Counted from the stretch's first letter, positions 1-9,395 are shown. The stretch is 64,000 nucleotides of DNA from Actinomycetota bacterium (GCA_005883215.1 VAYS01000030.1:35207-99206), one strand, 5' to 3'. Numbers and translations: made by a program. Notes: generated by a model from the letters alone, not told the origin.

Positions 1-111
1 AACGGGGGCCCCTCGAATTGGTCGAGCTATCCGTCGCAATGCCGGGTGAGCAGCAGCGACAGCGACACCCTGGACTGCGACTTCGTCCAATACATCACGA
101 TGCCTGCCTAG
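1..111 (+). CDS. C-terminal end of an unidentified protein (cut by left edge)
   Basis: Frame 1 is open from the window edge to a TAG at 109-111 and gives 36 residues ending in DFVQYITMPA. Two Cys residues (C14 and C26 of the visible part) and a Ser/Asp-rich stretch suggest the tail of an exported protein. Too little is visible to name a family. It is followed by the promoter motif of the next gene, which agrees with a gene end here. Confidence 0.45.
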   Translation, partial: NGGPSNWSSYPSQCRVSSSDSDTLDCDFVQYITMPA

Positions 112-146
112 GATCGTCCGAGCGCCGTCGGTGCTCACCCCGCGGC

Positions 147-176
147 GTCACGTTTCCCGTGGCTTGAGCGTTATTC
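147..176 (+). promoter_or_regulatory. CGTCAC-type promoter upstream of the ftsH-like gene
   Basis: GTCACG at 147-152, a 16-base spacer, then CGTTAT at 169-174. It has the geometry shared by 22 sites in this window. A start of transcription near 181 would give a leader of about 40 bases before the TTG at 220. Confidence 0.7.
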
Positions 177-219
177 GCTCTAAGCAGGTTCCTACGCCGG
201 CATCGAGGAGGCACGGGTT

Positions 220-2160
220 TTGTCGGATCGCCTAGAAAACGCATGGTTTGAGCTGGGTAGCGCCGTAAAGAAGGTCGTGCTCGGAACGCGCGACTACTTC
301 GTCACCCAGCCGATCGTCGGCGTGCTCATGGGCCTGGCGGCCATGCTCCTGCTGACGTTCTTCATCATGCTGAACGGCCTTAGCCCGTCCACGCACGGCA
401 CCCAGGTCGGCCTGGGTCAGGTGCTACAGGCGGCTGACCAGCACCAGATCAGCTCGGCCAAGCTGCTTGAGCAGGACGGTCTGGTCCAGATCGCGACCAG
501 GGCAGGCCAACGGGTCTACGCCGTCTACCCGAAATCAGAAGGCGAGACGTCGCAGCTGATCAACACCTTCTACCGCTCCGGAGCCCGGCTGGAGATCGAC
601 CCGGAGAACGGCAAGCCGACGCGGCAGATCATCGTCCAGTTCCTCCTGCCGATCCTGATCCTCGTCGTCCTCTTCTCGCTCTTCACCGCGCTGGCGAAAG
701 GCAGCGGCGGGGCCGCCGCCTTTGCCGGCTTCTCCAAGTTCGGTGGCAAAGGTCGGCGCAAGGGTCAGAAGGATCCCAACGCCGTCACGTTCAAGGACGT
801 CGCGGGTGTGCCCGAGGCGATCGAGGAGCTCCATGAGATCGTCGACTACCTGGAGAGCCCGGGGCGCTACAGGGCTATGGGTGCGCTCGCTCCCAAGGGG
901 GTCCTCTTGGTCGGACCTCCGGGCACTGGCAAGACCCTGTTGGCGCGCGCCGTAGCCGGCGAGGCAAGCGCGACCTTCTTCTCGGTATCCGCTTCGGAGT
1001 TCGTTGAGTCGCTGGTCGGCGTTGGCGCTGCCCGCGTTCGGGATCTCTTCCGCAAGGCCCGCGAGATGGCGCCGGCGATCATCTTCATCGATGAGCTCGA
1101 TGCTGCCGGTCGGCAGCGGGGAGCTGGGATGGGTCAGGGCAACGACGAGCGTGAGCAGACCCTCAATCAGATCCTGGTCGAGATGGACGGATTCAGCTCG
1201 GAGCTTGGGATCACGGTCATGGGCGCGACGAACCGCCCCGACGTTCTCGACCCCGCTCTTCTGCGGCCGGGGCGGTTTGACCGCCAAGTCGTCGTCGACA
1301 CGCCGGATGTTCACGGTCGCCGGGAGATTCTCGGTCTGTACGCGAAGGGGAAGAATCTCGCGCCCGGAGCCTCGCTCGACCGCATCGCGCAGATGACCCC
1401 GGGATTCTCGGGGGCGGAGTTGGCCAACGTGATCAACGAGGCGACCCTGCTCGCTGTCCGGGCGCGTCGGGACGAGATCGCCCAGGAGGACCTCGAGGAG
1501 GCGCTTGAGCGCGTTGTCTCCGGCCCGCAGCGGCGGGGGCACATCCTGACCGAGCAGGAGAAGCAGCTCATTGCCACGCACGAGGTCTCCCACGCGGTCG
1601 CCGCCACAGCCATCGGGCAGGACGTCGCCCAGCAAAAGATCTCGATCGTCGCCCGGGGTCGCAACCTTGGATCGGCGGCCGTCTACACCTCGGCCGATCG
1701 GCTCGTGCTCCAACGCGATGATCTCGTTCGGCAGCTCGTCACGGTCGTGGCCGGCGCGGCTGCGGAGCAGCTTTACTTCGGTCAGCTCTCGACCGGCGTC
1801 GAAGGCGATCTCGATCGAGCTTCGAAGCTTGCTCGGTCGATGGTCGTCTCTTACGGGATGTCCGAGGAGTTCGGGCCGGTCTCCATCGGCGAGAAGGCTG
1901 GCGAGGTCTTCCTTGGCCGCGACATCCAGAATCTGGGCAACATCTCGCCGGGCCAACTTGAGTTGATCGATGCCGAGGTCCGCCGCATGGTCCTCGACGC
2001 CTTCGGCGTAGCCCAGCAGATCATCAGCGACAACGCCGACGCCATGGATGAGTTGGTCGGTACACTCATCGAGCAGGAGACGCTGTCGGGCGTGGCCCTA
2101 GAAGCATTGCTCTCGGCGGTGCCGCCCTACCCGGGCGAGCTGAGCCTCAGGGCCCGCTAG
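220..2160 (+). CDS. ftsH: FtsH-family membrane-bound ATP-dependent zinc metalloprotease
   Basis: FtsH proteases degrade misfolded membrane proteins and some regulators. This one is 646 aa, normal for the family. The order is: TM helix about 32-52, a short extracytoplasmic domain, a second TM about 137-158, then the AAA domain with Walker A GPPGTGKT at 232-239 and Walker B IIFIDE ending at 292. The zinc site is HEVSH at 454-458 (the family usually has HEAGH) and the third metal ligand is probably D530. The TTG start is supported by GAGGAGG at 205-211. It stands alone, without the tilS/hpt/folE neighbours typical of the housekeeping copy, so it may be a second, specialised FtsH. A CGTCAC-type promoter precedes it. 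Confidence 0.93.
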   Translation: MSDRLENAWFELGSAVKKVVLGTRDYFVTQPIVGVLMGLAAMLLLTFFIMLNGLSPSTHGTQVGLGQVLQAADQHQISSAKLLEQDGLVQIATRAGQRVYAVYPKSEGETSQLINTFYRSGARLEIDPENGKPTRQIIVQFLLPILILVVLFSLFTALAKGSGGAAAFAGFSKFGGKGRRKGQKDPNAVTFKDVAGVPEAIEELHEIVDYLESPGRYRAMGALAPKGVLLVGPPGTGKTLLARAVAGEASATFFSVSASEFVESLVGVGAARVRDLFRKAREMAPAIIFIDELDAAGRQRGAGMGQGNDEREQTLNQILVEMDGFSSELGITVMGATNRPDVLDPALLRPGRFDRQVVVDTPDVHGRREILGLYAKGKNLAPGASLDRIAQMTPGFSGAELANVINEATLLAVRARRDEIAQEDLEEALERVVSGPQRRGHILTEQEKQLIATHEVSHAVAATAIGQDVAQQKISIVARGRNLGSAAVYTSADRLVLQRDDLVRQLVTVVAGAAAEQLYFGQLSTGVEGDLDRASKLARSMVVSYGMSEEFGPVSIGEKAGEVFLGRDIQNLGNISPGQLELIDAEVRRMVLDAFGVAQQIISDNADAMDELVGTLIEQETLSGVALEALLSAVPPYPGELSLRAR

Positions 2161-2193
2161 CCGTTATCCCGATGGCGCCAAACGCCTGCCGGC

Positions 2194-2221
2194 GTCACGT
2201 TTCTACCAGCGCACGCGTTCT
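2194..2221 (+). promoter_or_regulatory. CGTCAC-type promoter, probably leaderless transcript
   Basis: GTCACG 2194-2199, 16-base spacer, CGTTCT 2216-2221. Six bases later comes GTG at 2228, in frame with a signal peptide and without a Shine-Dalgarno sequence. This fits a leaderless mRNA. Confidence 0.7.
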
Positions 2222-2227
2222 TCAAAC

Positions 2228-4571
2228 GTGCACGGACCCACCCACGGTTCGATGACCAGGCAGCGCCTAGCAGCTCTCATCCTCGCGACGACGATGGTCG
2301 CTTCGATCCTCGTCCTTCGCGACCAGATGGCCGCACAGGCCCAGACCTCGACACGATGCCCTTGCGTGATCCTCATGCAGGTCGATGGCCTGGAGCCCAA
2401 GGACGTGACGCCCCAGACCACGCCCTTCCTTTGGGCGTTGGCGCACCCGAACGCCACCGATTCGAGTGGCGCCCAGCAGGGGACACTTCCCAGCCCCTTG
2501 GCTGCGGCTATGCAGGGACGCGCCGGCTGGATCTGGCAGGCGGCGCGCAGCCTTATGAGCACGGGCAGCGCACCTGCCACCGCCGCGCTCATGACTGGAA
2601 GCACGCCCGACCGTTCGGGTGTACCGGCCGATGCCTTCCGCGACGATTCCGGTCAGTACGTCGCCCTGGGGGGTTCGACCGCCGACACCGCGGGGAGCTC
2701 ACCCGGAGACTCCGCCATGCTCGACAGTAACCAGCTGCGCACGGACTCGCTCTTCAAGCTCGTCGACAGCACCTACGGCGAGGACGAGGCGAGCGCCGCG
2801 GTTGTTGGCGATCCTGCTCTGAAACCCCTGATCCCGACAGACGGCCTCTCCTTCAGCGTCCCCGACATCCCGCCTGATCCGGCACTTTGTCCACCCCCGG
2901 CACAGCCGCCGAGCCAGAACACCGTGCCTCAGAGTCAGCACGACGCCGAGAATCTCTGCCCAGCCTCGGACGCAGCCACGCTGACGACTGCCGATCAGCT
3001 ACTCACGGGCTCGAGCGCCAGCAAGATTGCGTTCAGCTACATAGAGCTCGCCGAGGTCGGACGCATCAAGCAGCAGAGTGGCGATATCGACCAATTCGGG
3101 TCACCGCCCCCGCAGGGAACTTCGACTCCTGCCGTCAGTCAGGCGCTCTCCCAGGCCGACGCGGCGATCGGCGCCTTCGTCGAGGCATACAGCTCCCAGC
3201 AGCCCGATAACTGGGCTCGGGGTCACGCTGGTGCCGCAGGGCAGCCTCGCAACCATCTATTACACGGGCGATCCCAGCGCCAAGCGCCAGAAGCTCGACG
3301 AGGTGCGTCAGGCCCTGCTCAACAACTACAGCGGATCGTCGCCCAGCGTTCAGGCCTGCGCGGCGAGTCCGGCGGGGCGCTGCATCGATGAGGTGGACTA
3401 TGTCGATTTGTCGCTGGCACCCTCGGTTGCTGACAGCCTGCAAGGCCATCCCACGTGGGCGCTGTCCGGGAAGCCGGCCGGCGATCTGGTTGTCACGATG
3501 TCGCCCGGTTGGGCGGTCGGCCGGGGCGTACCCGTGGGATCAGCCGGCGATCAGGCGCCGATCCTGCAATTCCCGATTGTCGATCCCTATCAGGCTTCGA
3601 GCGGAGGGCCTCGAGACCGAGCGATCGCGGCGCTGATCAGCGGGCCCGCTGTGGATCCGCGCGTCAGCGGAGGAGGTGTGCGTCAGACACCACTGGATCA
3701 AGCTGGAGGTCGGGCTCCGGTGACGAAAACCTCCGATCCAAGCAGCCCGGCCGCGACCAGCGACGTCAATGTGGCCAACCAGCAACCGGGCGACGACGCG
3801 TCGCAGCCTGGCCATGAGCGTCAAGCGCAGACCGCCGATTTCGCCTACACGGTCGCGGCGCTGCTACAGCTCAGGGTCCTTGACCCGACCCAGTTCCAAG
3901 GCCGACCGCTTCAGGAAGCCTTTAAACAGTCGCTCGGGCTTCCCAGCGATGAGGTGAGCGAACCCCCTCCGCCGCCCCCACCTCCGGAGCCCCCACCGCC
4001 CCCACCGCCCCCACCGCCCATACATGAAGTCATCGTCAAGACGCGACCGGGGTACGACTTCCACGGCTTGGTGCGCAACGTGAGCGCAAGGGTGACCGAC
4101 GCCAGCGGCCGGGCGGCGAGGAAGGCTTCGTCGGGCGCCGATCTCTCCTACCTCGAGATCACCGCGGACTTCGGCAAGCCAAGCAGCGCCGTCACACTCA
4201 CCCTCTATTCGCGGGCGTCGAGCTCGCGCGGCAGGGGCAAGCGCGGTAGGGGCAAGGCCTCACGGGTGCCACTGAAGTCGCTGGTCCGCTTTAAGCCCTT
4301 CACCGTCCCACGGGGGCCCGGAGTAAAGCTCCGCTTCCGCGTTCCACCGAAGTTCCAGCCGACTCACCTCGGCCTGCTGGTCCAGGAGTCCAAGCCGGTC
4401 GCGCGGCCGAGTTCAAAGCGGGGGTCTGATGTGCCGGCGTTTGCCGCATTCGGCCCGCTGGCGGGCCAGGTGGTCTCGATCCGCGATGCCTCGATGTTGC
4501 ACAAGCGGACGCCCCGGCGCCACTCGGGCCGGTCGCGAAAGCACAAACGTCGGGGCCGAGGGGCGCGATGA
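2228..4571 (+). pseudogene. Frameshifted secreted phosphatase-like protein (alkaline phosphatase superfamily fold)
   Basis: Two overlapping frames make one protein of about 780 aa. Frame one (2228 to about 3215) has a signal peptide and then motifs like type I phosphodiesterases: QVDGLEPKDVTPQTTPFLW, and later STGSAPATAALMTGS where the catalytic Ser/Thr would lie. Around 3210-3220 the reading must move by +1 to continue as TGLGVTLVPQG in the second frame, which runs to 4571. The second part holds a run of about 20 prolines broken by Glu (3960-4020), a beta-rich domain and a Lys/Arg-rich tail. No slippery sequence is evident, so this is a disabled gene or a sequencing error. The start is GTG 2228 (leaderless) or ATG 2252. 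The family assignment is moderate. Confidence 0.6.
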
Positions 4572-4632
4572 GCGAGCGTGCGTGGGTGCATTGCCAGAGA
4601 GGCGCCCGGCGGCGGCCGGCCGCGACCCTAGA

Positions 4633-4887
4633 TCAGCGCCCGACCCGCGTGGGGTTGTGCAGCCGCTGTGTGGAGGGAGTATCGCCGGGCGCCCCGTACC
4701 GTCGCGTGCCTGCCGTCGGCTGTGGGCCGTCGAGTGGCAGCGTCGTGGGCGTGGCGGGAGGGATCGGAGGCGTTCGGATCGTCGGGGTCGGAGAAAGCGG
4801 CGGCAGCTCGACGTGTTCGACATCCTCGTGCGTGTCGTCTGCGAGCATGCCTCTCCGGCGTCCGATGAGTCGCCTCAAGAATCCCAT
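4633..4887 (-). CDS. Small hypothetical protein, proline-rich tail
   Basis: An 84-aa frame on the minus strand begins MGFLRRLIGRRRGML, then an acidic patch (DDTHEDVEHVE), then a Pro/Thr-rich tail. Codon third positions are GC-rich as in neighbouring genes. No family recognised. The opposite strand carries a competing frame, 4568-4939, whose ATG overlaps the stop of the upstream gene as ATGA. Its Cys/Gly-rich composition looks less natural, but I cannot exclude it. No clear ribosome-binding site is seen for the minus-strand start. Confidence 0.4.
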   Translation of the reverse strand: MGFLRRLIGRRRGMLADDTHEDVEHVELPPLSPTPTIRTPPIPPATPTTLPLDGPQPTAGTRRYGAPGDTPSTQRLHNPTRVGR

Positions 4888-4935
4888 CGGACAGATGCTA
4901 ACGCGTGGGGATACGCTTGACCAGCGGGCACTGCC

Positions 4936-6261
4936 GTGACTGTCGCCACCAGGGAAACGATGCCGGCTTCCGTGGACCGCTCGGCCCTTCTCCAGCGGGG
5001 GACGAAAGAGCTCGCGAGCTTCTACGAACGTCACGCCTACCTCGTCTACAACCTTGCCCTGCGGACCACGTGCGACTCGGGCTCAGCGACCATCGCCGCC
5101 CAGCGCGCGTTCTTGTCCCAATCCCCGGACCCAGCCTCCGTTGCTGGTCTTGTCAAGGCCACGGTTGTCGCCTCCCTGGATGTCGCCCCGCTTCATCCGT
5201 CACCCACCGGGGCGGGGGACGAGGAGTCGCGAGCCATGTTGGTCGCGACCGCCGGACTAGCACCAGCGGCGCGTGCTGCTCTAGCGCTTGCGTACCTCGT
5301 CGAGGAGGACCCCAGCGCGAGCGTGGAAGCGCTCGGCCTTGGTCGCGAGGGCGCAGAGCGACTGCTCTCCCACGCTCATGCTCAGCTTGCGCAGCGTCTG
5401 CAGCTCGAGGTTGGGGCCGCCGAGCAGGCCTATCGGCGTTGGCTATGGGCCGAGCCCCCACATGAGCTGTGGGAGGGCGTGTTTGCCAACCACTACCGCC
5501 AGCTCGAGGCGGAGCTGCCGCAGGCAAGCGAGGCGACGACCGCTGTCTCACGGGCTCCAGCACGGCGGCGTCTTCAGCGAAAGCTTCGATGGCCCGGCCG
5601 TTGGCCGATCCCCGCACCATGGCGGCTGGCGTGGCGACCGCGTTGGTGGATCGTGCTCCTCGGCGCAATTCTCGGGTGCTCCGGTGCCTACGCCGCCGCG
5701 GTCCAGCTGGGAGTGGCGCCCGGGCTCGGCCCTCATCGCCACGCTCCCACGCTGCCGCCCCTGCCGCCCTCTGCCGTCACGCCCCCCGGCAGCCCCTCGG
5801 TAGCCGATCTGAATCGCCTGCGAACTCAGCAACAGCAGAGCACCCGGGACTACCTACAGCGCAAGCAACAGGCCGCGGCAGCTCAGAGAAATCAAGCGCA
5901 CGCAGCAGCCCTTGCCCAGCAGCGAGCGCGGGCCGACCAGCTGCGACGCCAAAGAGACGCAAAGAAGCGCCGGCCCGGGCATGCGACCGCGCCGGCCCCG
6001 TCTGCTACCCCTGTCCAGCCGGCGCCCACCGCTCCGGCGCCCACGACTGCGACACCACCGATCCCGCCCATACCGACTACGTCGCAGCCCGCGTCCCCCG
6101 GCGCAAAGCACAAGGGCAAGCGCAAGCACAAGAAGCGCCATCCAAACGCAGCGCCAAGCCCCGGCGCCTCGAGCCCGGCGCCAACTCCCCAGAACAAGCA
6201 GCAGGCGAACCAGAGCTGCCTCTACAACCCGGATAACGGAACCTACGTCTGCCCACAGTAG
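4936..6261 (+). CDS. Membrane-anchored degenerate ECF sigma-factor-like protein
   Basis: 441 aa with an unusual plan. Residues about 24-62 (ELASFYERHAYLVYNLAL...) resemble sigma region 2. Residues about 110-155 resemble region 4: a helix-turn-helix type segment, PSASVEALGLGREGAERLL. An Arg/Trp-rich stretch precedes a single TM helix at about 237-258. After it comes a Pro-rich segment, a Gln/Ala/Arg coiled-coil-like stretch (about 285-345), a Pro/Ala/Thr linker, a Lys-rich patch and a short Cys-containing end (CLYNPDNGTYVCPQ). The N-terminal half should be cytoplasmic and the tail outside. It could be a sigma factor fused to its own membrane anchor, or a regulator that has lost sigma activity. 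The GTG start has no obvious Shine-Dalgarno sequence. The sigma similarity is by eye only. Confidence 0.6.
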   Translation: MTVATRETMPASVDRSALLQRGTKELASFYERHAYLVYNLALRTTCDSGSATIAAQRAFLSQSPDPASVAGLVKATVVASLDVAPLHPSPTGAGDEESRAMLVATAGLAPAARAALALAYLVEEDPSASVEALGLGREGAERLLSHAHAQLAQRLQLEVGAAEQAYRRWLWAEPPHELWEGVFANHYRQLEAELPQASEATTAVSRAPARRRLQRKLRWPGRWPIPAPWRLAWRPRWWIVLLGAILGCSGAYAAAVQLGVAPGLGPHRHAPTLPPLPPSAVTPPGSPSVADLNRLRTQQQQSTRDYLQRKQQAAAAQRNQAHAAALAQQRARADQLRRQRDAKKRRPGHATAPAPSATPVQPAPTAPAPTTATPPIPPIPTTSQPASPGAKHKGKRKHKKRHPNAAPSPGASSPAPTPQNKQQANQSCLYNPDNGTYVCPQ

Positions 6262-6276
6262 GCGCTGTCCTCTGGA

Positions 6277-6689
6277 TCAGAAGTTGAACGCAAAGTCGCC
6301 CGAGATGTCCAGCTGGGTCTCGCAGTTGCCGCCGTTCCATCCACCGTCCCACCCAACGCGCCGCCGGAGTCGTTCCACACGTCGTGTGACGGATCCTGCA
6401 AGTGCGAGATGGCCCATACCCCCGCTGTGGCAGGAGCCCTGTAGTTAAACGTGAGGACGTTGCCTCCCCCGTTCGACAGGACGCCTCCATCGCCGGCTAG
6501 CCCACCGTTCGGCGAGCCGTTCCAGCTGTAGAAGGAGACCTGGTTGTCGTACGAGCCCGCAATGTCGAGCCTCCGATTGGTCCACAACGCTTGGTTGCCC
6601 TGATAGAGGCCGCTGCAGTTGGCAATGCCCGAGAAGGCATAGCGATCAGAGGTGGCGCTGGCGTTGCCGACGTACTGGATGGGCGGTCC
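6277..6689 (-). pseudogene. Truncated second copy of the preceding secreted protein
   Basis: Read in the right frames this DNA encodes IQYVGNASATSDRYAFSG, then SWNGSPNGGLAGDG, and finally GGNCETQLDISGDFAFNF and a stop at 6277. Each segment matches the upstream gene (IQYLGDESSTTDRYAFSG; GWNGSPNGGQAGDG; GGNCLTQFDIAGD). The copy lacks the signal peptide and N-terminus, joins the first copy at about 6690 out of frame, and carries a further one-base shift near 6345. It looks like a tandem duplication collapsed by deletion. Confidence 0.65.
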
Positions 6690-7291
6690 CCAGCGATGTC
6701 GAACTGCGTGAGGCAGTTGCCGCCGTTGGGGTTGTTGGGGTCCGGAGGCTCAGGCATGTTGGCGGGAGACGGGGAGATCTGAGCGGTGCCATTCAGGGCC
6801 CCGCTATCGCCAGCGAATTGACCGGAGCCGGTGAAGGCTGCGTTCACGATCGCACCCAGCCCAGCCGTGACCGGCAGGGTGTAGTTAGCCGTTGCGAGCG
6901 TGGTCGCGCCGTTGAGCAGGGTGAGGCCGTCGCCGGCCTGGCCGCCGTTCGGCGAGCCGTTCCAGCCGTAGAAAGTGCCCGTATCGGCGAAGAGGATTGG
7001 GCTGCACACCTGGTTGTTGTACGAGCCCACCCCGTTGAGCGTCAGCCCGATCAGGTCGACCTGCGCGCCCCCATCGACGCCGGTGCAGCTGGCCGTGCCA
7101 GAGAAGGCGTAGCGATCAGTAGTGCTGCTCTCGTCACCGAGGTATTGGATCGGCGGCACCAAGCTCGTCGAAGTGCCGAGGTACTGGCAGACGAGGTGCA
7201 GGTTGCCGCTGGCCTGCGCTCCGGCGGGCACCAGAGCGGCCGCGACGGCGGCCGACGCACCGAGAAGCATGATTCTGCGCACGCTCTTCAA
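6497..7291 (-). CDS. Secreted Gly/Asn-rich protein, 3' end out of frame after fusion
   Basis: Starts MKSVRRIMLLGASAAVAAALVPAGAQA, a clear signal peptide. The mature part has a pattern of YAFSG, Cys residues, YGWNGSPNGGQAGDG and ends its good homology at GGNCLTQFDIAGD near 6690. After that the frame is Arg/Ser/Thr-rich and not protein-like, because the DNA switches to a second copy of the same gene read in another frame (see 6277-6689). The original protein was probably about 200 aa. Function unknown. A CGTCAC-type promoter lies at 7327-7354. Confidence 0.6.
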   Translation of the reverse strand: MKSVRRIMLLGASAAVAAALVPAGAQASGNLHLVCQYLGTSTSLVPPIQYLGDESSTTDRYAFSGTASCTGVDGGAQVDLIGLTLNGVGSYNNQVCSPILFADTGTFYGWNGSPNGGQAGDGLTLLNGATTLATANYTLPVTAGLGAIVNAAFTGSGQFAGDSGALNGTAQISPSPANMPEPPDPNNPNGGNCLTQFDIAGDRPSSTSATPAPPLIAMPSRALPTAAASIRATKRCGPIGGSTLRARTTTRSPSTAGTARRTVG

Positions 7292-7326
7292 GGATCCTCC
7301 CTACCAGGACTCCTACTCCACCCGTA

Positions 7327-7354
7327 AGAATGCGTTGGCCTACCGGAGTGTGAC
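7327..7354 (-). promoter_or_regulatory. CGTCAC-type promoter of the 7291 gene
   Basis: On the minus strand, GTCACA (7354-7349), 16-base spacer, CATTCT (7332-7327), then TACG. The ATG lies 35 bases further at 7291. Confidence 0.7.
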
Positions 7355-7441
7355 GGCGACTTGGGTCTACGACCCGAAGACCTCGACGCCTGCGTCGCTG
7401 ACTGCTCCTCGCCATACCGGCGGTCCGTCGCCGGCTTGGTC

Positions 7442-7981
7442 CTAACCCGGCAGGCGGCCTCCGTGGCACTGGAAGTAGCGCCGCACCTCGGGGAGTGAGC
7501 ATTCCGTTCCTGGGGCAACGCGCAGCAGGCGCTCGTACTCGGCTTTCGCGCGGGCATACTCCTCCTGCGCCGCTTTCTGCTTGGCTTTGGCCTCGAGCGT
7601 CGCGATCGCGTTGCGGCGTAGCGCGGCCCGATAGAGCGCCAGGGCCCTCCGTCGAGCGGCCAGGAATCGCTGCAGCGCGCGCTCGAGCTCTCGTTTCTTG
7701 GCTGCCTGCTTGGCTGCGAGGATCTGATCGAGGAGGATCTGCCTCGCATGCAGGCGATCCGCCGCCAACACCTCGGCACGCTGTTCGATAGCTCGAAAGG
7801 CGGGGAGGTCGAGCAGGGAGCCCTCGCCGGGCACCCATGAGCTGTTCAGCGCGACGAGCGGCACGGACCCCTTCGGCTGGCTCTTATCGCAGCCCGACAG
7901 TACGCCGGCTGCCGATACGATCACGAAAGCCACGCAGAGGCACCTGGCCACCCGTCCCAGCCTTACAACAGGAGACATCAT
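7442..7981 (-). CDS. Lipoprotein with a helical, Ala/Arg/Lys-rich domain
   Basis: 179 aa. The N-terminus VAFVIVSAAGVLSGC is a lipobox signal (Cys about residue 31), so the product should be anchored to the outer face of the membrane. The rest is mostly long amphipathic helices rich in Ala, Arg and Lys, ending in a short Cys-containing part (ECSLPEVRRYFQCHGG). Its ATG overlaps the stop of the CAP gene as ATGA, so the two are translationally coupled. Function unknown. The divergently placed lipoprotein at 8920 is similar in style but not clearly homologous. Confidence 0.8.
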   Translation of the reverse strand: MMSPVVRLGRVARCLCVAFVIVSAAGVLSGCDKSQPKGSVPLVALNSSWVPGEGSLLDLPAFRAIEQRAEVLAADRLHARQILLDQILAAKQAAKKRELERALQRFLAARRRALALYRAALRRNAIATLEAKAKQKAAQEEYARAKAEYERLLRVAPGTECSLPEVRRYFQCHGGRLPG

Positions 7982-8697
7982 CGCCGACGGTGCCTGTGTT
8001 GCGGGGGAGGACAATAGGTTAGTCGCGGAGTCGCTGTGCGATGTTTCAGAACCGGACCTACGGCCCGCCTGCGGTGACAAGCCCCCGATCGTCCCTTGAC
8101 GGCCGGGTAGCGCGTCCCGAAATCGGTTGTGAACAGTACAGCGGGGTACGCGGAGTAGAACGCCGGATTGGGGCCGACAAGGGCGCTGCCGATGCCAATG
8201 TCGTGCAAGTCGGAGAAGACGTTGGCTGCGTGGGCGGGGGAGGCCAGCCACGCGGAAATGACAGCATTAGCGCTGGCCGTAGCCTGGGGTCCGACGGCGA
8301 GATTCTCCGAATACAGGCCTTCGCGGGCACCGCGGAAATACTCGCTGGACACAATGCGATCAAGCAGAGTCGGATGCCCGGGAGCCTCGTGGGCGAAGAA
8401 GCCATAGGCGGCCATGTCGCTGCTCTGAAACCTTGCGCTCCCATCAAGTCGCCGGTTGCGTCGAAACGGCGGCAAGCCACGCTTGGCACGCTCTGTGTTG
8501 ATGACGCAGAGGAGAGCGCCCTCGACTTGATCCACGACCTCGGCCCTCGGCAGGGTATTCGCCTCGGAGCAGCTCGGAGTATCGCCGGTAGGACCACCCT
8601 GAGCCAAGGCGCTGGACGCTAGGCCGAAGCCCGCGAGCGCAATCACGGCCATCTGGGCAAAGCGCCGCCATCGGCCCATACCGGCCGCAATGGACAC
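7978..8697 (-). CDS. Secreted CAP-domain (SCP/PR1-like) protein
   Basis: 239 aa. The GTG start at 8697 is chosen because AGGGGG lies 7 bases upstream and a signal peptide follows (MAVIALAGFGLASSALA). The CAP domain shows CVINTERAKRGLPP, ARFQSSDMAAYGFFAHEAPGH, GLYSENLAVG, AWLASPAHAANV and TTDFGTRYP, with the conserved His/Glu set of the CAP cavity. Bacterial CAP proteins are extracellular and their roles are mostly unknown. A paralog is at 12328. It heads an operon with the lipoprotein gene. An alternative upstream ATG at 8772 would sit 10 bases after the promoter hexamer. Confidence 0.88.
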   Translation of the reverse strand: MSIAAGMGRWRRFAQMAVIALAGFGLASSALAQGGPTGDTPSCSEANTLPRAEVVDQVEGALLCVINTERAKRGLPPFRRNRRLDGSARFQSSDMAAYGFFAHEAPGHPTLLDRIVSSEYFRGAREGLYSENLAVGPQATASANAVISAWLASPAHAANVFSDLHDIGIGSALVGPNPAFYSAYPAVLFTTDFGTRYPAVKGRSGACHRRRAVGPVLKHRTATPRLTYCPPPQHRHRRR

Positions 8698-8782
8698 GTG
8701 CAAGCCCCCTGCTTTCAGCGAGACGCGGCTCCACGGGCAGCGTGCTGATGAAGTCGGCTCGACCCTATTCATCCCCTTGAGC

Positions 8783-8810
8783 ACAACCCGCCAGGGGCCG
8801 ACTCTGTGAC
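8783..8810 (-). promoter_or_regulatory. CGTCAC-type promoter of the CAP/lipoprotein operon
   Basis: Minus strand GTCACA (8810-8805), 16-base spacer, GGTTGT (8788-8783). Confidence 0.65.
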
Positions 8811-8919
8811 GGTCTACCACCCTCGTGGAAGCGTCGAGGGCCCAGGCAAGGCGCTGTATCGTCCCGTTACGGAGGCACGGCCGGACGGGACAGCGCCCCT
8901 TCTCTCTACCTTTTGAATC

Positions 8920-9390
8920 ATGGCGCACCTATGGCGACGCTCGCGGCGGGGACGGAAGGCGGTCCTCGCGATTCTCGTCATCGTCCTCGTATCGGGCTGC
9001 GGCAAAAGTGCGACTGAGGTATTTCGTACTGAGCGGCTAGCTCCCCTTCAACAACGTGCCGAGCAACAGACTCAGCGTCTGGAAGCCACGCTCGTGCAGA
9101 TACCTCGCAAGCACCGCTCTGCGGTCGCCCGGCTTGTCCGCCAGGAGGTGGGTGCCCTGGCCACGACGGCCATTGCGATCGAGAGGCTGCGCCCGCCAAG
9201 CGAAGTGAAGGGTCTCTTTGCTCGCTACACGGCCGCCTATGCGACGCTTATCCGCGCACTCGAAGGCTTTACCTCGGCGCTCGAGGACGCAAGCACGCAG
9301 GAGTTCTTACGGGCGAGCGATCAGGCGCAGGCAGCGACTTCGGCCGTGCATACGGCAGAGGAGGACCTAGCCAGGGCTCTGAGGAGCTGA
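8920..9390 (+). CDS. Small lipoprotein, helical
   Basis: 156 aa. MAHLWRRSRRGRKAVLAILVIVLVSGC gives a positively charged n-region, hydrophobic core and lipobox (Cys about residue 27). The mature part is predicted to be almost all helix (LQQRAEQQTQRLEATLVQI and similar). No family recognised. It is divergent from the CAP gene; I saw no CGTCAC motif in front of it. Confidence 0.75.
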   Translation: MAHLWRRSRRGRKAVLAILVIVLVSGCGKSATEVFRTERLAPLQQRAEQQTQRLEATLVQIPRKHRSAVARLVRQEVGALATTAIAIERLRPPSEVKGLFARYTAAYATLIRALEGFTSALEDASTQEFLRASDQAQAATSAVHTAEEDLARALRS

Positions 9391-9395
9391 GCCCT

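Noticed and set aside
535..1956. 473-codon minus-strand frame inside ftsH
   Set aside because: Shadow of a convincing FtsH; no signal or domain.
3200..3225. Programmed ribosomal frameshifting in the phosphatase-like gene
   Set aside because: No slippery heptamer, stop-codon context or stimulatory structure is visible at the junction; a lesion or sequencing error is simpler.
4910..4940. GTCACG on the minus strand upstream of the 4887 gene
   Set aside because: No hexamer of the right type at 15-17 bases; the closest, CGTATC, is at 19 and lacks the TT.
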